Below, one piece after another: positions 1 to 5,106 of a stretch of 5,710 bases of DNA. Location of the stretch: contig JASLRF010000161.1 of the NCBI GenBank assembly GCA_030744095.1, forward strand, positions 1 to 5,710. Reading direction: 5' to 3'. Source of the DNA: Pirellulaceae bacterium. GTDB lineage: Bacteria; Planctomycetota; Planctomycetia; Pirellulales; Pirellulaceae. The position numbers and the translations under genes are program-made. Position 1 is the stretch's first letter. Every line of letters begins with the position of its first letter. The notes beneath the pieces are model-generated. The model ran no database searches, was not told the origin of the DNA, and saw nothing but the letters and a program-made list of their open reading frames with translations.

Positions 1-526
1 AACTTTTCTTCCAGAAGATCGGTTGATAGTAGTTGTATTCGTCCTTTTCAGGTTGGGATAGCTTATCGAACAGATGTTCCCGCGGTTCATCTGTTGGCGT
101 GCCGTGCAACTCGTCAAGAATCCGCGATCGCCATTCATTGCGGAGCCCAATCAGAAGGTCACGCTCTTTGTCACTTTCTGGCTGGACCCCCTGTTCACTT
201 ATCTGTGTCACTCTAATCTCGTCGGGGCCGAGTGACATGAACGCTGTGTCATATTCTTCTTCCAGCAGGTCGTGGCGGACCTGCTCCAGGACGTAGTCGG
301 AACCGGGGTCTGTTTCCCACACGCCCCAATGGATGTAAACCAACGACATCCCAACGTAATCGCGGGCAATTTGATTGGTTGTCTCTCTCACCAGGTTTTT
401 GCCGATATAGCCAATCCAGTAGAACGCAGAGAAGATCAGCAGCCCCAGGCAAAGTCCAAAGAGAACGCGACACTTGCGTTCAATGTTCGTTTCGCCCAGC
501 GCGCGTTTGACGGTTCGGTAACCCAT
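1..526 (-). CDS. Membrane sensor protein, probable histidine kinase N-terminus (partial)
   Basis: Reading the minus strand from the ATG at 526-524 gives 175 open codons that leave the window at its left edge, so the C-terminus is missing. A short basic cytoplasmic start (MGYRTVKRALGETNIERKCR) leads into one clear hydrophobic membrane segment at about residues 21-40. A polar, acidic, helix-rich region follows (about 45-175) and should lie outside the membrane as a sensor domain. An in-frame TAG lies a short way upstream, and this ATG is the first one after it; no clear Shine-Dalgarno sequence precedes it. The arrangement (one N-terminal membrane helix, then a sensor region ending in a YNYYQPI-like stretch) resembles planctomycete membrane sensors that carry a Tll0287-like (DUF3365) domain, HAMP and a kinase. 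That resemblance is from memory and no kinase motif lies inside the window. A cyclase or other HAMP-linked output domain is possible. Confidence 0.72.
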   Translation of the reverse strand, partial: MGYRTVKRALGETNIERKCRVLFGLCLGLLIFSAFYWIGYIGKNLVRETTNQIARDYVGMSLVYIHWGVWETDPGSDYVLEQVRHDLLEEEYDTAFMSLGPDEIRVTQISEQGVQPESDKERDLLIGLRNEWRSRILDELHGTPTDEPREHLFDKLSQPEKDEYNYYQPIFWKKS

Positions 527-765
527 AGGTGGACACGCATACAAATAGAGAAGTTGATGCTTGCCCGTATTCTATGGACATTCCGAACGCCAAGCCAGTG
601 CATTTGCGTTCAAAGTAACCGTCATGCTCCGCCGAGACGGGCCTGATTCTGACGACGTTAGTACGAAGGCATGCATTGCCATCTGTACCACCGCCCGCGT
701 GCCCGGCTGATCACGGCAGAGCGTGATGGCTACTTTTTGGCACGACAGTAAATGACTGGCGGTTC
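527..765. other. Intergenic gap between priA and the sensor gene
   Basis: This 239 bp gap separates the end of priA from the start of the sensor gene, both on the minus strand. No convincing coding frame is present. It contains three short inverted repeats: CCGTC/GACGG (619-623 with 636-640), GGCA/TGCC inside GTAC/GTAC (661-688), and ATCACG/CGTGAT (710-715 with 722-727, loop 6). None is followed by a T run in the direction of priA, so none is a standard intrinsic terminator for that gene. The gap is long enough that the sensor gene probably has its own promoter. I could not identify a good -35/-10 pair. Confidence 0.5.
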
Positions 766-3066
766 CTAGAGCATGTCGCTGGGGTCCACATCCACGACCC
801 ATTGCACTTCATCTGGCGTCTTCAGATCGTTGATGGCTGCCTGAACGGTGTCGTGAAGTGCGCGGGGCTGCGCGCAAAGGAGTAACAGGTGAAAGCGAAA
901 CCTGCCTCGCAGCTTGGACAATGGGGCCGGGGCAGGGCCCAGCACGCGTACGTTGGCCTCACGCCTCTCGCTTTCTGCGCGCAGCCGATCCGCAATCTGT
1001 TCACCAAACTGCTCCGTGATGGTCTCACTTTCGCCACGGAGGATGATCCGCGCCATATGGCAGAACGGTGGATAGCCATGTTCTTGGCGAATTGGGATTT
1101 CAACCGCCGCGAAGCGATGATAATCGTGCTGCATGGCGGCGACGATGGCTGGATGGTCGGGGCTAAACGTCTGCACCAAGACTCGACCGCCGCGCTCACC
1201 ACGACCCGTGCGACCAGCAACCTGCGTGACCAATTGAAACGTCCGTTCGGCCGCGCGAAAATCAGGGAAGTGCAGGGCGGTGTCCGCGTTGATCACACCC
1301 ACCAGTGTGACATCGGGGAAATCAAGCCCTTTGGCAATCATCTGTGTCCCCACCAGGATCTGAACTTCGCCAGCCCGAAAACGGGCGAACGCCTCTTCGT
1401 GACTGCCATGTCTCTGCATGGTGTCACTGTCCATTCTGAGACACTGGTAATTTGGAAAACGACTCCGGACTTCGGCCTCTAAACGTTGCGTTCCCAGACC
1501 CGCATAGCGAATGCCCTCGAAGTTACATTCCGGGCAGTTCGTGGGCGCGATAATTTGATAGTCGCAATAGTGACAGACGGCTCTCTCGCCCTCTCGGTGA
1601 TGTGTCAGGGCAATGTCGCATTCATTGCACCGAACCACATGTCCGCACGCATTGCATTGGATGCTCGTCGAAAAACCACGGCGATTCAGCAACAGAATCA
1701 CCTGCCCCTGTTGCTCCAAGGCTTGCTTCATGGCCATCTGCAGCGGCCGGCTGATCGCGCCGCGCGAACCGCGATTCTGAAACTCCGTCCGCAGATCGAT
1801 CACGGCCACATTGGGAAGGGGCCGGTCAAGCACACGGCTGGCCAGTTCGACGAGGCGGAAAGATCCAGTTTGCGCGTTGTGCCAACTCTCCAAAGATGGC
1901 GTTGCCGATCCTAATACAACTGGGATATTCTCGAGTTCCGCTCGCTGACGGGCGACGCAACGCGCATGGTAACGTGGAACGGAGTCTTGTTTGAATGAGG
2001 CGTCGTGTTCTTCGTCGAGCACGATCAGACCTAAATGCGGTGTGGGAGCAAACACAGCGCTCCGCGCCCCGACCACGACCTGGATTTCTCCCCGAGCGAT
2101 GCTGCGCCAATGCCAGTGACGTTGCGTAGGGCTCAGATGGCTGTGCAACACGGCGATGCGATCGAAACGAGCGCGAAACCGGGCAACCGTCTGCGGCGTG
2201 AGGCTGATCTCGGGAACGAGCACGATGGCCTGTCGCCCAAAACTGATGACCTCTTCGATGGCTCGCATGTAAACTTCCGTCTTGCCACTGCCGGTGACAC
2301 CGTGGACCAAGATCGTGTCATTCGATTGAGCGCGAAGCACTTCAAGAATCTCATCCAGCGCCCGCTGCTGGTCAGCATTCAATTGGGGCGGTGCTGCAGA
2401 TTGGAGCGGCGCCACATCGTGATCCCCTTGTTGCAGGCGGACCGTTTGGCTATTGACCAACCCTTTTCGCATCAACTGGCGAATCGGGGCTGCTGTGCAG
2501 CCGGCCAGTTTCCCCAGATCAGCGATCGAGATCGGTTTGGTCGAACCCGCGAGGCATTTCAAGGCATGAGCCTGTTTCGGCGGGAGCTTTAGTTGCGTCA
2601 GTCTGGCGGTGACGCTGGTCGGCACATGCAACAGCACGACTTCACGCGTCCCCGCCTGCCCACGAACTCCCGCTGGGATCACTGCCTCCAACACCTGGCC
2701 CCAAGGGCAGAGGTAGTATTTGGCCATCCATTCAGTCAGGGCCAGCATGCGTGGAGAAGCCAGCGCCTGATCATCAACCACGGATCGTACCGGTTTCAGA
2801 CGATACGACCGGGCACGGCTTGCCTCGGTCGACTCATTGCGAAGGCCGACGCAATACGCTTCCAAGGTGCGATTGCCTCGTCCCAGGGGTACTCGCACGC
2901 GACGGCCCGGTTCGATTTTGCCCAACAGTTCCGGGGGAGCCAGATAATCAAAAGGACCGAACGGCGCCGCAGCCAATACGACCGTCGCGATCGATCGCTC
3001 AGCCTCGTCGTCCAACTCCCAGGGAGTTGGATCGGACTCAAACAGGTTCTGCTGTTTTTCTGTCAT
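766..3066 (-). CDS. priA: Primosomal replication restart helicase PriA
   Basis: PriA is a 3'-to-5' superfamily 2 DNA helicase that recognises abandoned replication forks and D-loops and starts reloading of the replicative helicase. From the chosen start the protein has 766 residues, slightly longer than E. coli PriA (about 730). The N-terminal DNA-binding domain (about 25-120) includes FDYLAP and GRRVRVPLGRGN. A winged-helix region follows, then the helicase core: Walker A GVTGSGKT (256-263), DEEH box (351-354), GSATP (386-390) and the motif VI segment QVAGRTGRGERGG (from 615). Eight cysteines in four CxxC pairs (471/474, 480/483, 498/501, 511/514) form the two-zinc site that marks PriA. The end reads DVDPSDML, usual for the family. 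The frame is open back to an ATG at 3204, but MTEKQQNLFESD is preferred because the 46 residues before it look unlike PriA and cover a tandem repeat. No clear Shine-Dalgarno sequence is seen. priA is divergent from nadD. Confidence 0.97.
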   Translation of the reverse strand: MTEKQQNLFESDPTPWELDDEAERSIATVVLAAAPFGPFDYLAPPELLGKIEPGRRVRVPLGRGNRTLEAYCVGLRNESTEASRARSYRLKPVRSVVDDQALASPRMLALTEWMAKYYLCPWGQVLEAVIPAGVRGQAGTREVVLLHVPTSVTARLTQLKLPPKQAHALKCLAGSTKPISIADLGKLAGCTAAPIRQLMRKGLVNSQTVRLQQGDHDVAPLQSAAPPQLNADQQRALDEILEVLRAQSNDTILVHGVTGSGKTEVYMRAIEEVISFGRQAIVLVPEISLTPQTVARFRARFDRIAVLHSHLSPTQRHWHWRSIARGEIQVVVGARSAVFAPTPHLGLIVLDEEHDASFKQDSVPRYHARCVARQRAELENIPVVLGSATPSLESWHNAQTGSFRLVELASRVLDRPLPNVAVIDLRTEFQNRGSRGAISRPLQMAMKQALEQQGQVILLLNRRGFSTSIQCNACGHVVRCNECDIALTHHREGERAVCHYCDYQIIAPTNCPECNFEGIRYAGLGTQRLEAEVRSRFPNYQCLRMDSDTMQRHGSHEEAFARFRAGEVQILVGTQMIAKGLDFPDVTLVGVINADTALHFPDFRAAERTFQLVTQVAGRTGRGERGGRVLVQTFSPDHPAIVAAMQHDYHRFAAVEIPIRQEHGYPPFCHMARIILRGESETITEQFGEQIADRLRAESERREANVRVLGPAPAPLSKLRGRFRFHLLLLCAQPRALHDTVQAAINDLKTPDEVQWVVDVDPSDML

Positions 3067-3083
3067 CGGCTCGTGCCAGCTCG

Positions 3084-3103
3084 GCTCATCCAGGACAATG
3101 AGC
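3084..3103 (-). promoter_or_regulatory. Small inverted repeat in the priA leader
   Basis: GCTCAT (3084-3089) and ATGAGC (3098-3103) form a perfect 6 bp inverted repeat with an 8-base loop. It lies 18 bp upstream of the preferred priA start, so in an mRNA it would fold next to the translation start region. It may be a leader hairpin or a chance dyad. The sequence alone cannot decide. Confidence 0.22.
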
Positions 3104-3114
3104 TTCGGCCGGCG

Positions 3115-3155
3115 TGTTACGGAGACGCACTTGTTACGGAGACGCTGGGTGTTAC
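3115..3155. repeat. Short tandem direct repeat upstream of priA
   Basis: The 14-base unit TGTTACGGAGACGC occurs exactly twice, at 3115-3128 and 3132-3145, a period of 17 bp. A third partial copy of its first six bases (TGTTAC) is at 3150-3155. The repeats lie about 50-90 bp upstream of the preferred priA start, where a promoter or operator would be expected. They could be binding sites for a regulator spaced at 17-18 bp, or a small slippage duplication. If the longer PriA start at 3204 were used they would be coding, which seems less likely. Confidence 0.6.
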
Positions 3156-3204
3156 CATCGGTGGACGAGGCACCTGAACGCATGAGTGGTGTGTCAGGAT
3201 GCAC

Positions 3205-3588
3205 CGATGCATGTCGCCGGTGACCGTCAGTCTACCAATTGACGAGGCCAACAACACATGGTGGGTGTACCGGAGGCGATTCGCAATGAGGCTGTGAATT
3301 GTTCTACTTGGTTGAAACTCGGTAAATCCACAACCTAACGCGGCAGTGCCGCAGCCAAAGAGGGAGCATGCCCGTATTTGGTATGCTCCCCGACCAACCT
3401 GCGGTCGGTGCCCGTCGCTCACGAAACATGCACGCACCGAGCGCGCATGTCCCAAAGCTAGACTCTAACCCCTGTAAAACGCACGGGTATGATCTTTACG
3501 ACCGCCCGACGGCAATAGAGAATTCGGTGACCGACTGCTAAACTATTTGGCAACGACCCGCGGCGGCCTTTAACCCACTTCGAGCACT
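3205..3588. other. Divergent priA-nadD intergenic region
   Basis: About 380 bp of noncoding sequence (520 bp counting from the preferred priA start) lies between two divergent genes and should hold both promoters. The one longish open frame, on the minus strand at 3455-3117, has no recognisable domain and runs through the hairpins and into the priA leader, so I do not call it a gene. I found no convincing -35/-10 pair for either gene. The notable content is the cluster of hairpins at 3310-3450, listed separately. The rest (3205-3309 and 3451-3588) shows nothing clear. Confidence 0.6.
3310..3450. ncRNA. Cluster of five hairpins, candidate structured RNA or interspersed repeat
   Basis: Five inverted repeats follow one another within 141 bases. 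They are GGTTG/CAACC (3310-3314 with 3331-3335), GCGGC/GCCGC (3340-3344 with 3348-3352, loop AGT), and an 11-pair stem with one G-T pair (3362-3372 with 3380-3390, loop of 7). Then come CCGACC/GGTCGG (3390-3395 with 3403-3408, loop of 7) and ACATGC/GCATGT (3426-3431 with 3445-3450), whose loop adds three more pairs. A competing 7 bp pairing, TCGGTGC/GCACCGA (3405-3411 with 3434-3440), excludes the last two. The strand is undecided: the G-T pair in the third stem favours a plus-strand RNA, while the mismatch in the last stem becomes G-U on the minus strand. It could be a nadD or priA leader, a free small RNA, or a dispersed palindromic repeat. It fits no RNA family I can name. Confidence 0.42.
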
Positions 3589-4200
3589 ATGCGTCTTGGC
3601 ATCTTCGGCGGATCCTTCGATCCAATTCATTATGGGCATCTGTTGTTGGCCGAAACGTGTCGCGAACAGAATTGCCTGGACCAGGTCATTTTTATGCCCG
3701 CCGCCGTGCCGCCGCACAAGATCCGGACAATGACGCCTCCAGAAGCACGCATCGAAATGCTGGAATTGGCGCTGGGCGGCCATCCGGCGATGCATGTCTC
3801 GACACTTGAAGTCGAACGCGGTGGAGTCAGCTATACGGTCGAGACGTTGACTCGCCTACGGCAGGATTACCCAGACGAAAAGTTGTTCTTTCTGATGGGT
3901 GCGGATTCGCTTGAGGATCTGCCGACGTGGCGCGAGCCAGAGCGGATTTGCGAACTGGCTGTCCCGTTGGTCGTTCGGCGGGCTGGAGCCGCCGAGCCGG
4001 ATTTTGGCAAGTTGGCGCATCTGGTTGATGCAGAACGCCTGGGCGAAATTCAGGAATGCCAGGTGACAATGCCGGTCATGGAATTGAGTAGCACCGATAT
4101 TCGCCAACGTGTTGCGGCAGACAAGAGTATCCGATATCGGACACCGAGGGGCGTCGAGATGTACATTCGAGAGAACGGACTCTATTCCGCGGACAGCTGA
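3589..4200 (+). CDS. nadD: Nicotinate-nucleotide adenylyltransferase NadD
   Basis: This cytoplasmic enzyme joins nicotinate mononucleotide and ATP to give deamido-NAD and pyrophosphate, the step before NAD synthetase in NAD biosynthesis. The 203 residues match the usual family length. The nucleotidyltransferase signature GGSFDPIHYGH is at residues 7-17, with the HYGH histidines binding ATP phosphates. PPHK follows at 41-44, SYTVETL at 81-87, and the substrate-binding stretch MGADSLEDLPTW at about 103-114. The second ATP-phosphate motif SSTDIR is at 167-172, and the family ending (RGVEMYIRENGLY) is intact, so the protein looks complete and active. The ATG at 3589 puts the signature at the normal distance from the N-terminus. 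No good Shine-Dalgarno sequence precedes it. A small gene starts 14 bp after the stop and is probably co-transcribed. NadD is often found beside obgE, rsfS or proA in other bacteria; none is seen here. Confidence 0.96.
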   Translation: MRLGIFGGSFDPIHYGHLLLAETCREQNCLDQVIFMPAAVPPHKIRTMTPPEARIEMLELALGGHPAMHVSTLEVERGGVSYTVETLTRLRQDYPDEKLFFLMGADSLEDLPTWREPERICELAVPLVVRRAGAAEPDFGKLAHLVDAERLGEIQECQVTMPVMELSSTDIRQRVAADKSIRYRTPRGVEMYIRENGLYSADS

Positions 4201-4214
4201 ATCGGAGCAGATGG

Positions 4215-4484
4215 ATGATCCAGTTCAAGGACTTCGTACCGAAGATGATCGCGACGCCTCGGCTGTTCAAGGCGGGCGAATACGAGTCGTTTGACGCCGC
4301 GCTGGCAGCCGCAAACCACTGGATCGAGGAACATGAGATCCACCTGATCAATGTGGAAACTGTTGTGCTGCCGAATATCTGGAGCCGTTTCGAAGAAGGA
4401 TCGGCCGACGTCGCCCTTGGCACCAGTGGCGAAATGCCCAGCCATTGGCACCAATTCATACGGTGCTGGTACCGATCGAGTTGA
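4215..4484 (+). CDS. Small conserved-looking protein of unknown function downstream of nadD
   Basis: An 89-residue soluble protein with no signal peptide, membrane segment or known motif. A good Shine-Dalgarno GGAG (4204-4207) lies 7 bases before the ATG and begins just past the nadD stop, which argues for a real gene translated from the nadD transcript. The sequence has an even, folded-protein look: a helix-prone stretch (ESFDAALAAANHWIEEH, about 24-40), a likely strand (IHLINVETVVLPN, 42-54), then SRFEEGSADVALGTSGE and a conserved-looking aromatic end (HWHQFIRCWYRSS, 77-89). I recall similar short proteins with VETVVLPN and a WHQF-R-WY ending in other bacteria, but cannot name a family or function. 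Position suggests no more than co-expression with NadD. Confidence 0.8.
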   Translation: MIQFKDFVPKMIATPRLFKAGEYESFDAALAAANHWIEEHEIHLINVETVVLPNIWSRFEEGSADVALGTSGEMPSHWHQFIRCWYRSS

Positions 4485-4510
4485 AGAAAGTCCACCGTTC
4501 TCCGATTCGC

Positions 4511-4530
4511 AGCGGCCGAACTACCGCTTT
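4511..4530 (+). terminator. Possible weak intrinsic terminator between convergent genes
   Basis: AGCGG (4511-4515) pairs with CCGCT (4524-4528) around an 8-base loop and is followed only by TT and then C. It lies about 27 bp after the stop of the small gene downstream of nadD, in the 81 bp gap between two convergent genes, where a terminator is expected. The stem is short and the T run is poor, so this is a weak call. Confidence 0.28.
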
Positions 4531-4565
4531 CGATCCGCCGTAAATTCGCGATCATCAGACGAAGA

Positions 4566-4826
4566 CTACGCCGCGCGGTGTGTTCCTAGGAGCTTTTGCA
4601 TCGGCGCCTCGAGCTCTAAGAGATGAACTCCCGGATCATCTTGCAACGCTTCGGCCACTTGCTCGAGCTGCTCGGCGGTGGATACCGCCAAGTCGATGAA
4701 CATCCACTTGCGCCCACCAAATTCACAGGCGGTGCAACCCTGGCCTCCCAGCCATTCATACCGAATCCCATATCCCAGGCGTTCGGCGACCGTCAACACT
4801 TGCTCTAACAACTCGACTGTGTGCAT
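4566..4826 (-). CDS. Small conserved-looking protein of unknown function with a CxxC pair
   Basis: From the ATG at 4826-4824 this gene encodes 86 residues. The frame stays open further upstream to a TTG at 4868 and a GTG next to it, with GGAG only 0-3 bases before them. The ATG is preferred because MHTVELLEQVLTVAERLGY makes a sensible amphipathic start, and a GGTGG lies roughly 10 bases upstream of it. The protein is soluble. A helix (about 2-17) is followed by IRYEWLGGQGCTACEFGGRKWMFIDLAVS, with cysteines at 31 and 34, and a second helix TAEQLEQVAEALQDDPG. The CxxC pair could bind metal or form a disulfide, but a single pair is weak evidence. The layout resembles short hypothetical proteins I associate with planctomycetes; no function is known to me. 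It converges with the gene downstream of nadD. Confidence 0.78.
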   Translation of the reverse strand: MHTVELLEQVLTVAERLGYGIRYEWLGGQGCTACEFGGRKWMFIDLAVSTAEQLEQVAEALQDDPGVHLLELEAPMQKLLGTHRAA

Positions 4827-4897
4827 CCCAATGCGTCCACCTGCATCCCAGCTTGTCCAGTTCACCAACTCCAGTGATGAGAATCCATCGACTGCGG

Positions 4898-4903
4898 ATT
4901 ATA
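4898..4903 (-). promoter_or_regulatory. Candidate -10 box for the 86-residue protein gene
   Basis: The minus strand reads TATAAT here, a perfect sigma-70 -10 hexamer, about 70 bp upstream of the preferred ATG at 4826. With spacing of 17-19 bp the corresponding -35 region (TGGGCG, CTGGGC or GCTGGG) is poor. The call rests on the -10 match and its placement alone. Confidence 0.33.
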
Positions 4904-4966
4904 GCGGCTTCGGCTTTAGTCGCCCAGCTTGATCCGACGATACCATGTTTGAACCTAAATTACTTC

Positions 4967-4983
4967 TCTTAAACGAGTTAAGA
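4967..4983. promoter_or_regulatory. Perfect inverted repeat, candidate operator upstream of the kinase gene
   Basis: TCTTAA (4967-4972) and TTAAGA (4978-4983) are perfect inverted arms around ACGAG, a 17 bp dyad. It lies in a locally AT-rich stretch about 125 bp upstream of the histidine kinase start, in the gap between divergent genes. Its size and symmetry suit a dimeric DNA-binding protein, but AT-rich dyads of this length also arise by chance. Confidence 0.3.
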
Positions 4984-5019
4984 CATGCCTGTCGGGTAAA
5001 ACAAACAGGACAATTGATT

Positions 5020-5064
5020 CCGGTAAGTGAGTCAAATTGGAGTTTTCAACACCGTCTTTACCGG
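5020..5064 (+). promoter_or_regulatory. Nested inverted repeats in the kinase leader
   Basis: CCGGTAA (5020-5026) and TTACCGG (5058-5064) are perfect 7-base inverted arms. Between them TTGGA and TTCAA (5039-5043 with 5047-5051, approximate, including one G-U pair) can form a small inner hairpin. The outer arms end 42 bp before the kinase ATG, so a transcript could fold into a branched leader structure, or the arms may be two halves of spaced protein-binding sites. Transcription start is unknown. Confidence 0.28.
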
Positions 5065-5106
5065 TTGGGCACACTTCGAAGACATCCTTGGCGCGATTGA
5101 ACACCC

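Larger units (their letters stand above)
4827..5106. other. Divergent intergenic region before the kinase gene
   Basis: This gap of about 280 bp separates the minus-strand 86-residue gene from the plus-strand kinase gene and should hold promoters for both. Apart from the candidate -10 box and the inverted repeats listed separately, there is a 5 bp CCTGT/ACAGG repeat (4988-4992 with 5005-5009). The section around 4945-5050 is more AT-rich than the flanking genes, as is usual for promoter regions. I found no convincing -35/-10 pair for the kinase gene and no small coding frame with a good start. Confidence 0.5.

Noticed and set aside
272..646. Plus-strand open frame of 124 codons
   Set aside because: It lies largely opposite the membrane sensor gene, has no recognisable domain, and its composition is unlike a folded protein.
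3067..3108. Walker-B-like string LIVLDEPSW in the upstream extension of priA
   Set aside because: It resembles the LLLDEPT motif of ABC ATPases, but no Walker A or signature motif is nearby, and the stretch is probably untranslated.
889..3177. Series of long plus-strand open frames (889-1482, 1486-1914, 2035-2592, 2593-3177) opposite priA
   Set aside because: All four share the frame that mirrors the priA codons, a usual result of codon bias in moderately GC-rich genes. Their products look unnatural and priA is certain on the other strand.
3117..3455. Minus-strand open frame of 112 codons in the priA-nadD gap
   Set aside because: It runs through the hairpin cluster and the tandem repeat, is rich in Cys, Arg and Ser without domain pattern, and has no good ribosome binding site.
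3300..3470. Possible tRNA within the hairpin cluster
   Set aside because: No GTTCRA T-loop, no 7-bp acceptor stem and no anticodon arm arrangement could be fitted on either strand.
3331..3480. Possible integron attC site (ACCTAAC fits the RYYYAAC box)
   Set aside because: No matching GTTRRRY box follows and there is no integrase or gene cassette; the hairpins do not follow attC layout.
4076..4555. Minus-strand open frames opposite nadD and the gene after it (4076-4555, 4182-4454)
   Set aside because: They overlap convincing plus-strand genes, including one with a good ribosome binding site, and show no domain pattern.
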